From Acidimicrobiaceae bacterium (GTDB lineage Bacteria; Actinomycetota; Acidimicrobiia; Acidimicrobiales; Aldehydirespiratoraceae): 64,000 nucleotides of DNA. Both the position numbers and the translations under genes were made by a program. The notes beneath the pieces are model-generated. The model saw nothing but the letters and a program-made list of their open reading frames with translations. It was not told where the DNA came from and searched no databases. Shown here one piece after another: positions 41,101 through 49,700 of the stretch (position 1 is its first letter; the number at the start of each line of letters is the position of its first letter). Location: NCBI GenBank assembly GCA_026706815.1, contig JAPOYA010000041.1, forward strand, positions 1 through 64,000, written 5' to 3'.

Positions 41101-42048
41101 CAACCGGAGTCGCAGTTCAGCCCCGAAAGCCTGAGCGTCAGCCTGGAGTCTCGCGAGTCCTCCGTCGGCCAGATACTGGGGAGCCAGCAAAGCCAAGTAA
41201 GGTCGGTCGTGTTCTCCCAGCAAGTCAGCGTCTAGATCCAGCCATTCGGCGGTAGTGGCAGCTTGGTCGCAGTCGAACAACCGGTACCGGTTGCGGTAGG
41301 CAAGTATTCCGTAGCGGGCGCCGTGCTCGTGGCAGTCGGAGGCCAGCACTCCCTCGGCAGGTCGGCCCATGTCGTCAAGGCGTATGAAGTCCTGTGGCTT
41401 GGCCCTGGGGTGGATTACGGCTACCCGTCGACTGCCGTAGCGGGCCAAGTAGCCGCGCTGGGGGAGTTGCTCGACCTCATATCCCAGCCCGCGCATCATG
41501 GTTCGCCAGTCGCCAATGATCGATAGTTCCGCTGTTGCTTGCGAAGCGGCTTCCCAGGTGCCCGGCTCGCCGCGGAAGCGGGATTCGAGTGTGTGGTGGG
41601 TCAACAGCCCGTGGACGACCTTGCCCCGGCCGTCCAAGCGGGTCACCTCGCCTGCCAAGTAGCGGACAGCATCGAAGTCGCTCATCGGCGCGGTGGCCTC
41701 GATTGTGTCGGCCAATCCAGCGCAGTCCACCGAGCGAATGGGATCTTCGTGGGTTATGGGCCCGAGTGTGCGGACGCTGTTGGGGCGCTCAGGGTCGTCG
41801 GAAATCAACAAGTACCAGAAGTCCTTGTTCTTCACGCGCTCTCGCCACCGGGACCGCATGTTGCGCTCGACAGACTTCTCAGCTATCGCCAATTCAATAG
41901 AATTGATCCGCACCGCTCGACTGATGTGCGGCTGGGTTGGCATCTCTCGGGCGATGCCGCGGGCCAACAGCCGGTTGAGCAGGTCGTCGGCGTTCACGGA
42001 CCTCAACTGTACTCGGCACCCTCTGACTGCTACTGCATTTGCCGACAT
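38119..42048 (-). CDS. Large Eco57I-like class I N6-adenine DNA methyltransferase, 1309 aa
   Basis: SVLDPACGSAHFLVQVTEAL (motif I); FDVVVGNPPWEEVTL (NPPW motif IV); TGA/ATG overlap with downstream helicase. Confidence 0.9.
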   Translation of the reverse strand: MSANAVAVRGCRVQLRSVNADDLLNRLLARGIAREMPTQPHISRAVRINSIELAIAEKSVERNMRSRWRERVKNKDFWYLLISDDPERPNSVRTLGPITHEDPIRSVDCAGLADTIEATAPMSDFDAVRYLAGEVTRLDGRGKVVHGLLTHHTLESRFRGEPGTWEAASQATAELSIIGDWRTMMRGLGYEVEQLPQRGYLARYGSRRVAVIHPRAKPQDFIRLDDMGRPAEGVLASDCHEHGARYGILAYRNRYRLFDCDQAATTAEWLDLDADLLGEHDRPYLALLAPQYLADGGLARLQADAQAFGAELRLRLDHTIRQEALPSLAKGVEHWANDQGLDLADDNQRLELERASLTLLFRLLFVLYAESSHFLPVDNDTYRRRSLSELVAEAEKTKPKLSENSTSLWSSFNTLVRALRTGNPAWGVPAYNGALFASADFEGAELLERLELADPYFADVLTAVGRDATTGHGVDYSSLEIGHLGHIYEALLSLRLSLTRQPLRYDNRRDRFVPDHQQPEVLAGSLLWQTNEGGRKAGGVYYTPVSLVEHLVRRTVLPAFERHLEEVRKTSISDPAKAARDLLSFSVLDPACGSAHFLVQVTEALADRTVTFLADRPLPAIRKRLDRLRAKTRQGAEITDVALLRRLILKHCVFGVDLSPMGAEIATLSLWLTSFVPGLSLAYLDRNVIVGNSLIGVANADAVVPEGTLQADSLRTALHQAAEAAARLADIDDLTPDEVQASKVADDEARLATRGLQRLFDVWTSEGFKLSGAQECALTNGLEVIADDGEANTQKITEQATALGEEHSFLHWPLKFPRVFFRESPGFDVVVGNPPWEEVTLEELSLYGLHLPGLHGLREVDRAAAVADLIAKRPELAEILDAGRERAQAERQALAMGEYQSTVGDPDLYKYFCQRYRTLVRPNGSIGVVLPRGAFVSQGSEGFRDWLYTQMSTQRIDFLVNKRLWMFDTHPQYGIALIMAERCAPGDGHRVAIAGTADSAQAWLGQSSSPGIPVAPASFLPGWMTPRLRSQEEAGLLAKLQVGSQFPLGRSQCFPVRELDETNDRQLWRDATSGLPLWKGESFDQYDPHGSEARKCPASDSVSIKIRKSRPGLKSMLAESVPLKNRQQAVLAELKRARVAFRDVSRSDDSRTVRACLVPPEVLLTNTAPYLAFVGGCELDQAACLGIMNSLPFDWQARRFVEIHLNFFILEALTVPILNDQDYCEIARSAARLSAIDERFADFAVATEVECGPLTADERQRLLVDIDARVARTWHLTAKDLEIMFSDFTTDAVSTDYRTVLIDRLRELD

Positions 42049-42219
42049 GACTCTCCGTCTCGTTTTAGTTCAACATGGGGAAAGTCAAAATTGATTGTAA
42101 ATCTATGAAAACTGGTTTTCAAGCGGATTCGCTGTTGTGTAGCTCAAGCCGGGTCCTCAGTGCGTCGACGCTGGACTCGCCACGAACTGCCTAGCTGCGG
42201 TCCCACGCTTCGACAGGTG

Positions 42220-42306
42220 TGGTGCGGACGGGGGGAGTCGAACCCCCACACCCTTTCGGGTACCAGGACCTAAACCTGGCGCGTATGCCAGTTCCGCCAC
42301 GTCCGC
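42220..42306 (-). tRNA. tRNA-Leu (anticodon UAG) with encoded CCA end
   Basis: Reverse complement GCGGACGTGGCGGAACTGGCATACGCGCCAGGTTTAGGTCCTGGTACCCGAAAGGGTGTGGGGGTTCGACTCCCCCCGTCCGCACCA; anticodon loop TTTAGGT; long variable arm. Confidence 0.95.
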
Positions 42307-42345
42307 GTGGATGGCACCAGCCTAGATGGCGGTAGCCTACGAGCG

Positions 42346-42936
42346 ATGACCCAGCCCCCGAATATGGCCACCAACCTCGTCGCCAACCCGCAGGCCGATA
42401 TTTTCCACCGGCTGCTGCAGGACCGGATCGTCGTGCTCGGCACAGACGTCAACGATGAGATCGCCAACTACATCACTGCACAGCTTCTCTACCTTGAAGG
42501 CCAGGACAAGGAGAAGCCGATCTGGCTCTACATCAACTCACCTGGCGGATCAGTGACCGCCGGGATGGCCATCTACGACACGATGCAGTTCGTCGAGCCC
42601 GAGGTCGGCACGATCTGCATGGGCCTCGGAGCGTCAATGGGTCAGTTCTTGTTGTGCGCCGGCGCGCCCGGCAAGCGCTACGCATTGCCCCACGCCCGGA
42701 TCATGATGCACCAGCCGCTCGGCGGCGTTGAGGGCCAGGCAACCGATATTGCCATCCAAGCCGAGCAGATGGCTTACACCAAGCGCCTGCTGCAAGAACG
42801 CATCGCGTTGCACACCGGCCGTACGTATGAAGAGATCGAAGCGGACTCCGACCGTGACCGCTGGTTCACCGCTGAACAGGCCAAGGAGTACGGCATCATC
42901 GATCATGTGATCGTCAAGCGCGGAGAGATGCTCTAG
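42346..42936 (+). CDS. clpP: ATP-dependent Clp protease proteolytic subunit
   Basis: [35 protein letters not shown]...[32 protein letters not shown]. Confidence 0.95.
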   Translation: MTQPPNMATNLVANPQADIFHRLLQDRIVVLGTDVNDEIANYITAQLLYLEGQDKEKPIWLYINSPGGSVTAGMAIYDTMQFVEPEVGTICMGLGASMGQFLLCAGAPGKRYALPHARIMMHQPLGGVEGQATDIAIQAEQMAYTKRLLQERIALHTGRTYEEIEADSDRDRWFTAEQAKEYGIIDHVIVKRGEML

Positions 42937-42950
42937 AGGCTCTTGCCCAA

Positions 42951-43008
42951 GGCTCGGGCTGCGCCCGGCAGCAGCTCCGCGCTCCCGCGGCTCCGGCTGC
43001 GCCCGGCA
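42951..43008 (+). repeat. Two further copies of the GGCTC(C/G)GGCTGCGCCCGGCA motif between clpP and rpe
   Basis: ggctcgggctgcgcccggca (42951) and ggctccggctgcgcccggca (42989). Confidence 0.7.
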
Positions 43009-43013
43009 ACGAC

Positions 43014-43685
43014 TCAGTTGCGGGCGGCTTCGGCGAGCGAGCGCAGTTCGGCCGTACCGGCAGCACGGTTGTCGTATTTGAACAGGGCCGATCCGCTGAC
43101 GAAGACGTTGGCACCCGCCGCCGCGCACTCGCCGATGTTGTCAGCGTTGATCCCGCCGTCGACCTCGATGTCGATCTCGCAGCCGCTGGAATCGACCATC
43201 TCCTTTATCTCCGAGATCTTGTCGAGCAGGCGAATGTAGGTTTGGCCGCCGTAGCCGGGGTTCACGGTCATCACCAAGATATGGTCGGTCTGGTCCAGGA
43301 CGTGGGCGATAGTGCTCGCCGGGGTGTGGGGATTGAGGACCACACCAGCACGCGCTCCCTGCTTGCGGATGTTGTCCAGTGAGCGGTGAAGATGTGTGCA
43401 TGCTTCGACGTGGACCATCACCGTCGAGCATCCAGCTTCGATGAACAGCGGAGCGAACTCGTCGGCGTTGACGACCATCAAATGGGCCTCAAAAGGAATC
43501 GTGAGGTGGCTGCGCAGACTCCCGACGATGTCGGGGCCCATGGTGATGTTGGGAACGAACACGCCGTCCATCACGTCCCAGTGGATGCGGTCGACGCCCG
43601 CCTTCTCAAGATCGACACACTCCTGGCCCAACCGCGAAAAGTCTGCAGGAAGGATGGACGGAGCAATTTCAATAGGGCGCTGCAC
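43014..43685 (-). CDS. rpe: Ribulose-phosphate 3-epimerase
   Basis: IAPSILPADFSRLGQE...VDRIHWDVMDGVFVPNITMGPDIV...MTVNPGYGGQTYI...EVDGGINADN. Confidence 0.95.
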   Translation of the reverse strand: MQRPIEIAPSILPADFSRLGQECVDLEKAGVDRIHWDVMDGVFVPNITMGPDIVGSLRSHLTIPFEAHLMVVNADEFAPLFIEAGCSTVMVHVEACTHLHRSLDNIRKQGARAGVVLNPHTPASTIAHVLDQTDHILVMTVNPGYGGQTYIRLLDKISEIKEMVDSSGCEIDIEVDGGINADNIGECAAAGANVFVSGSALFKYDNRAAGTAELRSLAEAARN

Positions 43686-43726
43686 AACAGCGACACTAAT
43701 CGCTGAAGCGCCGATACCGTTCCATT

Positions 43727-44896
43727 ATGAGATTGCGGGTGACCGCCACCGCCCGGGACGGCGCCGGGGTAGCTCGGGCTGATGACGGCAGAATCGTCTT
43801 TGTAGAAGGTGCGCTCCCCGGTGAGGTGGTCACTGCCGAGATCCTGCGGGTGGACCGCCGCTGGTCCAGAGCGAGGATCATTTCGGTGATTGAAGCGTCG
43901 CAGGACCGCGTGCCGGTGCGTTGCTCCCATCAACTCGAGGGCTGTGGCGGTTGCGACCTCTTGCACGTCGCGCCGGACGCGCAGCTGCGGATGAAGCAGT
44001 CGATGGTTGTCGACCAGCTGGTGCGAGCGGGCGTGGTGGCGCCCGACCCGTCTCTGCGCTCACTGGACAATGACCAGGGACGCACAACTGTGCGGGCCGC
44101 GGTCGTGGGGGGTCGAGCCGGTTATCGGGTTCGATCATCGCACGATGTGATCGTGCCGGACGTGTGCGATGCGGTCGACCCTGCGGCGGAGCAACTGCTC
44201 GTCGATGGACGTTTCGGCGAAGCAACCGAGGTCACGATCCGGATCGGCAATCGCACGGGCGAACGCATGGTCATGCTCAAAGGCAGCGACTTCGGGGTCT
44301 CGCTCCCGGAGGACGTCTTGGTGGTGACTGTGGCCGAGTTGCGCAGCGGCAGACGTGCCTGGATTCATGAGGAGGCCGCAGGCCGCCGTTGGCGTGTATC
44401 GGCGCGGTCGTTCTTCCAGAACCGTCCGGCCGGAGTCGACGCGCTCGTCGATGAGGTGGCCACGATGGTGGACGAGCTTGTCGACGACGGGGTGATGGTG
44501 GACGCCTATGCCGGAATCGGGATCTTCGCCGGCACCGTGGGAACGGGTCGCAAAGTTCATGTGATCGAGCGGACCAGGGACTGCACTGCCGACGCCCGGG
44601 TCAACTTGGACGGCAGCGATGCGAAGGTCGTCACCGCTTCAGTGGAGAATTGGCGTCCTTCTCCAGCGGCGGTGGTGGTCGCTGATCCAGCCAGAGAGGG
44701 TTTGGGCGCCCGCGGCGTGGCGTCGCTGCTTCGAGCCGAGCCGGAGGTCTTCGTGCTGCTCAGCTGCGATCCGAGTTCTTTCGCCCGTGACGCCAGGCTG
44801 CTTGAAGACGCAGGCATGAGCCTCGACCGCTACACGGTGATCGACATGTTCCCGGAAACGTCTCACGTAGAGACGGTCGCCGCTTTTGTAGCCTAG
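43727..44896 (+). CDS. TRAM-domain class I SAM-dependent RNA methyltransferase (TrmA/RlmD-like)
   Basis: N-terminal TRAM-like segment; CSHQLEGCGGCDLLHV cluster; MVDAYAGIGIFAGT; LLSCDPSSFARD. Confidence 0.87.
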   Translation: MRLRVTATARDGAGVARADDGRIVFVEGALPGEVVTAEILRVDRRWSRARIISVIEASQDRVPVRCSHQLEGCGGCDLLHVAPDAQLRMKQSMVVDQLVRAGVVAPDPSLRSLDNDQGRTTVRAAVVGGRAGYRVRSSHDVIVPDVCDAVDPAAEQLLVDGRFGEATEVTIRIGNRTGERMVMLKGSDFGVSLPEDVLVVTVAELRSGRRAWIHEEAAGRRWRVSARSFFQNRPAGVDALVDEVATMVDELVDDGVMVDAYAGIGIFAGTVGTGRKVHVIERTRDCTADARVNLDGSDAKVVTASVENWRPSPAAVVVADPAREGLGARGVASLLRAEPEVFVLLSCDPSSFARDARLLEDAGMSLDRYTVIDMFPETSHVETVAAFVA

Positions 44897-45266
44897 AGCC
44901 AACCGGTGACCGGCAAGTAGAGGGGCGAGTCCGCTTCGTGCTGGCTGCTCGTGACCGCGCTAGGTTTGCTCGTGAGCCTTCCCGACTCTGTTGGGGACGC
45001 GCTGGTTCTGTTTCAGGTCATGGTGGGCCTGATGTTCAGCTTCGTGCGCTGGTTCTCCTATAGATGGGTCTTGCTTATGGCCGGGCGCTCAGAAATACGC
45101 ATCCGGGAGCGATGGACTAGCCGAATTGACGACCGCCTGCGTTGACGAGACGGCAAGGCAAGGAGAAGAACGAACGGAGCGCTCGTGAGCGCCGCGTTTA
45201 TCCGTCCTCGGATCTCAATCCTGCGGACGTGAGAGCGCGGTCCGAATACACAACAAGGAGAAAGAC

Positions 45267-46238
45267 ATGACCCCGACATTGACAGGCTCGACCAACATAG
45301 AGGCTCCGCCGGCACCTTCTGCTGCACCGGTTCGTGGGGCTTCCACGGTGCCCACAGTGAGAGAGGCCGTTGAGCGCTTGGGAGTGTTGAAAGAGCACCA
45401 ATTGAAGCATGAGAGCCAGGCGCGCAGCTGGTCGGCGATGATGCGCCGCCATTGCTCGGGCATATGGGAGAGGCCTGTCAACGAGCTCATTCGCTCTGAG
45501 GTTCTGGACGTGCTGGGAGAGCTCCAGCACAAACCGTCGACCATGAAAAAGGTGCGGACTGGGCTGAGGCAGGCGATCACGCTGGCGATGGGTAGAAACG
45601 AGGCCATACGGACCAACCCCGCGGGCGAGGCCATCGACTTCGAGGTCAAGTTGATGCACGGCAAGTACGAGCACCGGCACCACCGCAGTCTGCCCCACGG
45701 CGAAGTCGGTCGGCTCCTCAACGATCTCAGCAGCGGATCAAGCGCCGACGCGGTACGGTTGGTCGCGCTGACCGCTGTGCGGTTAGGGGAGGCGGCAGGG
45801 GCCAAGTGGGAAGAGTTTGACTTGGATGCCGGCGTCTGGACGATCCCCGCCGCAAGGCGCAAGACTAACGAGCCATTGCGCGTGCCGCTCAGCCGTCAAA
45901 CCTTGCGAGTGCTGCGCGGCGCACGCTTGCGCTCTTTGGCGTCGGCGAGTTCGTGGGTGTTCCCCCGAGAGCGCGAACCCATAGCCAACCATGTCACCCA
46001 CTCGGAAATTCGCCGAGAAGTCAAGACGGCCGGCTATGATACAACAGTTCACGGGTTGCGGAGTTCGTTCAAGGCGTGGGCACTTGAGGCGGGAGTGCCC
46101 CGCGAGGTCTCCGAATTCGCATTGGGGCATCGTGTGGGTTCAGCCGTGGAGAGGGCTTACAGTCATGGCACGGACCTGTTCGACAGGCGCAGAGAGGTCA
46201 TGCAACTCTGGTCCGACTACCTGCTGCGCGCTGATTAG
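45267..46238 (+). CDS. Tyrosine-type recombinase/integrase
   Basis: ALTAVRLGEAAGAKWEEFDLDAGVWTIPAARRKT; VHGLRSSFKAWALE; HRVGSAVERAYSHG (R...HGLRSS...Y pattern). Confidence 0.85.
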   Translation: MTPTLTGSTNIEAPPAPSAAPVRGASTVPTVREAVERLGVLKEHQLKHESQARSWSAMMRRHCSGIWERPVNELIRSEVLDVLGELQHKPSTMKKVRTGLRQAITLAMGRNEAIRTNPAGEAIDFEVKLMHGKYEHRHHRSLPHGEVGRLLNDLSSGSSADAVRLVALTAVRLGEAAGAKWEEFDLDAGVWTIPAARRKTNEPLRVPLSRQTLRVLRGARLRSLASASSWVFPREREPIANHVTHSEIRREVKTAGYDTTVHGLRSSFKAWALEAGVPREVSEFALGHRVGSAVERAYSHGTDLFDRRREVMQLWSDYLLRAD

Positions 46239-46239
46239 T

Positions 46240-47655
46240 GGGTCTTCGCGTTTTAGGTCGGGGTGAGGGTGTTGAGTAGGTTCCAGTTGGGTTTGCCGGC
46301 GTACAGGAGTGACCGGATCCGGTGGTTGTCGAAGTTCGTGAACCCGAACGCGGCGCGTTTGACTCGTTTGATCAGGTTGTCAGCGGCTTCGGTGGCGGCG
46401 TTGGACACGCGGGCGTGGTGCCAGTTCGAGATTTGGGTGCGCCGGCGCCAGATGGTGCGTCCGAGCCGGTTGACTTCTTTGGGAAGATAGGGGTCTTGGA
46501 ACTCGGTAGCTAGCTGATCGACGGTGGTCTTGCCGAGTTCGGGGTCTGAGATGTCGTAGATCCCGCGCAGGGTCTCTTCAGCGGTGCCAGGCGTTGCGGG
46601 CTTCCCCGTGGGGGTCGCCGGCCTCCAACAGGTTGAGCAGTTTCGCCTCGGCGGCAGTGTTGATGGTTTCGTGGGCGCACAACAGCAGTTTCCGGCTGCG
46701 ATACAGGGGGTCGTGTTCGCGGCCCCGATGTCTCAGAGTCTGGTTCTGCACCCGGCGCCGCACTTCGTCAAGCGTGTTGTTGGCGAGCCTGATCACATGG
46801 AACGGATCCGCGACTTGATCTGCGTGCGGCAGCGCGGTGTCCAGCGTCGCCCGATACGGCCCGGACAGGTCCAAAGCGGCCCATCGAACGCCATCACGCC
46901 AGCTCTGTGGCTGGTCAAGCAGCCACTGTGCGGGCGCTGCGGCGGTTCTGCCGGCAACGATGTCCAACAACTTGCCCCCGGACACGTCAACGATGCCGGT
47001 GCGCCACTCTTTGCGCCTATAACGACCCTCACGGCAAAACAACGTCTCGTCAAGACCCACCGCGTTCGTTGCGCCGATCCGTTCTACATCAGCGTCGAGC
47101 AAACCTCGACCCCACACCAGAACTGATTGGTTCACCGCTGACCAGCAACACCCCAACTCTGCTGCGACATCGCTGACAGGGCGACCCTGACCGACTTGGC
47201 GGGTCGCCCACCTCGCGGCCCGCGTCGCCAACAACGCCCGCCGCGGCGCGATCTGAGGGTTCTGCTGTGTCACCGAGCCCGTCTCGCAGTCTTCGCTGGG
47301 GCATCTCCATCTGTGCTTGTGCCACACCAACCTCACCGGGCCGACCGAAGCTCGGCAGATCCACCAGCACCACCGCCCGGCCGCCGTCGGACCACAACCC
47401 TCCCCCGCACCCTGCACACAACGGCCGCGGTGCCCGGCAACGCACATGCAACATCAACGGCTCGCCACCCACACCGTGGCCGATGCCCAACACGTCGACC
47501 TCGCCGAGCCCCACCAACAACTCACACATACGCACAGGGCCGCACTCCACAAGGGTTCCTCCAGATTCAGGCGTGCTTACAACCCCGATTCTGGAGGACC
47601 CCGCCCCACCGCCAACACCCCACAACCCCTACCCCGACCTAAAACGCGAAGAGCC
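46240..47655 (-). mobile_element. ISL3-family insertion sequence, 1416 bp, ~25-bp inverted repeats, perfect 8-bp TSD TGATTAGT
   Basis: Left end GGGTCTTCGCGTTTTAGGTCGGGGT; right end reverse-complements to GGCTCTTCGCGTTTTAGGTCGGGGT; TGATTAGT at 46232-46239 and 47656-47663. Confidence 0.93.
46253..47529 (-). pseudogene. ISL3 transposase interrupted by two single-nt frameshifts
   Basis: Frame switches near 47338-47340 (VDLPSFGRP|VRLVWHKHRWRCP) and near 46580 (NAWHR|EETLRGIYDISD); remainder reads NLIKRVKRAAFGFTNFDNHRIRSLLYAGKPNWNLLNTLTPT*. Confidence 0.88.
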
Positions 47656-47825
47656 TGATTAGTCGGCTGTGTGAAGCCGCAAAATTGCTGCGCAATCGTT
47701 GATATTGTCAACCATAGTTGGACCACGATCTTGGTGTCGACAGGGAAGTCATCGTACGATGTCGTTGCTGCGCTCCAAACCTCATTGTCAACAGAAGAAC
47801 GCCTACATGGCTTACCTCCTAATTG

Positions 47826-48806
47826 GGGCCTGCGCGTAAGCGTGGGGTTGGGGGTTGTTGGTGTCGGTTGGCGGGTCGTGCTGTCAGGAGTCCTCGGGCG
47901 GCGGGGTTGGTGGGGTTGGTGAAGCCGTGGGCGGTTCGTCGCAGGACTTGGAGGAGGTTGTCGGTGTCTTCGGTTCTGCCGTTGGACACGCGGCCGGTGT
48001 GGTGCCGGTTCAGGATCTCGTTTGGCCATGCGATGACAGTGTCGACGATGTCGTGGTATTCGGGTGGTTGGCAGGTGGCGTAGAGGTTGGTGAGCCTGTC
48101 GGGGGCGTCGAGGGCGCTGTGGTGGTCGTCGGCTTGGTAGGCCGTGGAGTTCTTGGAGGGCTTCCCGTCCGGTTTTGGGCCGGGGGTGTTTGTCCAGGGC
48201 GTCGAGTTGGTCGTCTCGGCGCATCAGCAAGAACCTCAATCGGAACACTTCTGGGCCGAAGACGGGTTTGGCGCTTTGGGGATCTCGGCGTTGGGCGTCG
48301 CGGCGCACCGCGGTCGACCCGGCGCAGAGCCATCTGATCACGTGGAACCGGTCGAGCACATGACGGGAATGGGGCAGACAGGCGTCGATAGCGGCTTTGT
48401 GGGCTTTGGAGCCGTCGGTGACGGCGACTTCGGCGCGCCGGCGGTGGGGCTGCGACGTCAAAAACCCTGCTAGGGCCGCTGAGCTGCGGTGCTCGACCAT
48501 CGCCGGGGTGTGTCTGGCGTCGCCGTTGACGACCACCGTCGCATAACGGTGACGTTTGCGCATCGACGTCTCAACGCCGGCACCGCGGACGCGTCACCGT
48601 CGAAGCCACCTCGACGCGCAACTCCTGAGACGCGCCGGCCAACACCCCCGACACGCGTGTCCGACGCAATGCAACCGCACCCGCATAACACCTGAACCCA
48701 TCGGGGTCCCCTGGACAGGCGACACAGACATCACCGATACCAACAGGGCCCCGACCCCCCACTCAGGGACCCTCAACCACCCACCCCCACAATTACGCGC
48801 AGGCTC
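47826..48806 (-). mobile_element. Second, shortened ISL3-family element, 981 bp, with imperfect IRs and near-perfect 8-bp TSD (cctaattg/tctaattg)
   Basis: Left GGGCCTGCGCGTAA; right reverse-complements to GAGCCTGCGCGTAA; internal RKRHRYATVVVNGDARHTPAMVEHRSSAALAGFL and VTDGSKAHKAAIDACLPHSRHVLDRFHVIRWLCAG are ISL3 transposase-like. Confidence 0.82.
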
Positions 48807-48891
48807 TCTAATTGAGGTGTCAAGCTACGGAGGGAACCCCATCCGCGGATGCCTCAGCCCCAGTTGTAGCGAACCGTCGTCCAGCGGCGGT

Positions 48892-49182
48892 TTATCCGCA
48901 CGCTTGCCGCGTCGCCTCGGTGGCAACAACCAGATCAACGCGAGTAACCGTCAGGCGCTCCTCTAGCTCAAGATGATCTCCAAACGTAGCGGTTGGAGTG
49001 TGGTCGGCGTGGCCAGCCTGTTCATGGGCGGCGTTGTGGTCCTCTATAGCCAAACCCCAAGCCTGTTCGGCCTTGACCTGAGCTGTGGCGGCGGCGCGGC
49101 ACGCTTCTGTGTCCGCACCGTCACCGCACCCGCTTAAGAGCGTTAGCACCACCACGGCACACGCTGGTCTAAGCGGTGTCAT
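48892..49182 (-). CDS. Hypothetical lipoprotein
   Basis: N-terminal signal with lipobox: MTPLRPACAVVVLTLLSGCGDG. Confidence 0.6.
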   Translation of the reverse strand: MTPLRPACAVVVLTLLSGCGDGADTEACRAAATAQVKAEQAWGLAIEDHNAAHEQAGHADHTPTATFGDHLELEERLTVTRVDLVVATEATRQACG

Positions 49183-49700
49183 TCGACTTCGAAAGCCGAG
49201 ACTTCACCGTCAGACGGCATCGTGGTGCGGCGCTTCTTCCACACATACTGAAGGGGTATGCAAACGAATAGCACCGCGGCGCCCACCCTACGAACTCCGT
49301 CTGGCGCGTTCATCACGACCCATACGGTCCCGACTGTTGTGAGTGCTGCCCCGGCAAGAAAATCGAGAGGGCTTGCTTGAAAAGCGCGCCATCTTTTCTG
49401 TCCAAGTGCGCGCAGCTTCGAAGCCGAGACTTCACTGTCAGACGGCATCGTGGTGCGGCGCTTCTTCCACACATACTGAAGGGGTATGCAAACGAATAGC
49501 ACCGCGGCGCCCACCCTACGAACTCCGTCTGGCGCGTTCATCACGACCCATACGGTCCCGACTGTTGTGAGTGCTGCCCCGGCAAGAAAATCGAGAGGGC
49601 TTGCTTGAAAAGCGCGCCATCTTTTCTGTCCAAGTGCGCGCAACTTGATTGGTATAGAGTCCACGGCAAATCCCTTAGTACCAAATGATTCGGTTGACAT
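49179..49700 (-). CDS. Small membrane protein made of two nearly identical 76-aa repeats
   Basis: KLRALGQKRWRAFQASPLDFLAGAALTTVGTVWVVMNAPDGVRRVGAAVLFVCIPLQYVWKKRRTTMPSD occurs twice; hydrophobic segments in each copy. Confidence 0.65.
   Translation of the reverse strand: MSTESFGTKGFAVDSIPIKLRALGQKRWRAFQASPLDFLAGAALTTVGTVWVVMNAPDGVRRVGAAVLFVCIPLQYVWKKRRTTMPSDSEVSASKLRALGQKRWRAFQASPLDFLAGAALTTVGTVWVVMNAPDGVRRVGAAVLFVCIPLQYVWKKRRTTMPSDGEVSAFEVE
49203..49650. repeat. Direct tandem duplication, period 228 bp
   Basis: cagacggcatcgtggtgcgg at 49211 and 49439 with near-identity across the unit. Confidence 0.92.

Noticed and set aside
42220-42306. tRNA-Leu as proven attachment site of the MTase/helicase cassette
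   Set aside because: No duplicated tRNA 3' fragment or integrase was found on the far side by eye; left as a hypothesis only.
44951-45145. 64-aa hydrophobic ORF downstream of the TrmA-like gene
   Set aside because: Could be a small membrane protein, but no homologous motif or convincing RBS; insufficient support to call as CDS.
45783-46130. Antisense ORF opposite the integrase
   Set aside because: The integrase sense frame has the R-HGLRSS-Y catalytic pattern.
47196-47642. Plus-strand ORFs over the ISL3 elements (46584..47126, 47196..47642, 47855..48337)
   Set aside because: Antisense to transposase coding; Pro/Arg/Thr-rich low-complexity translations.
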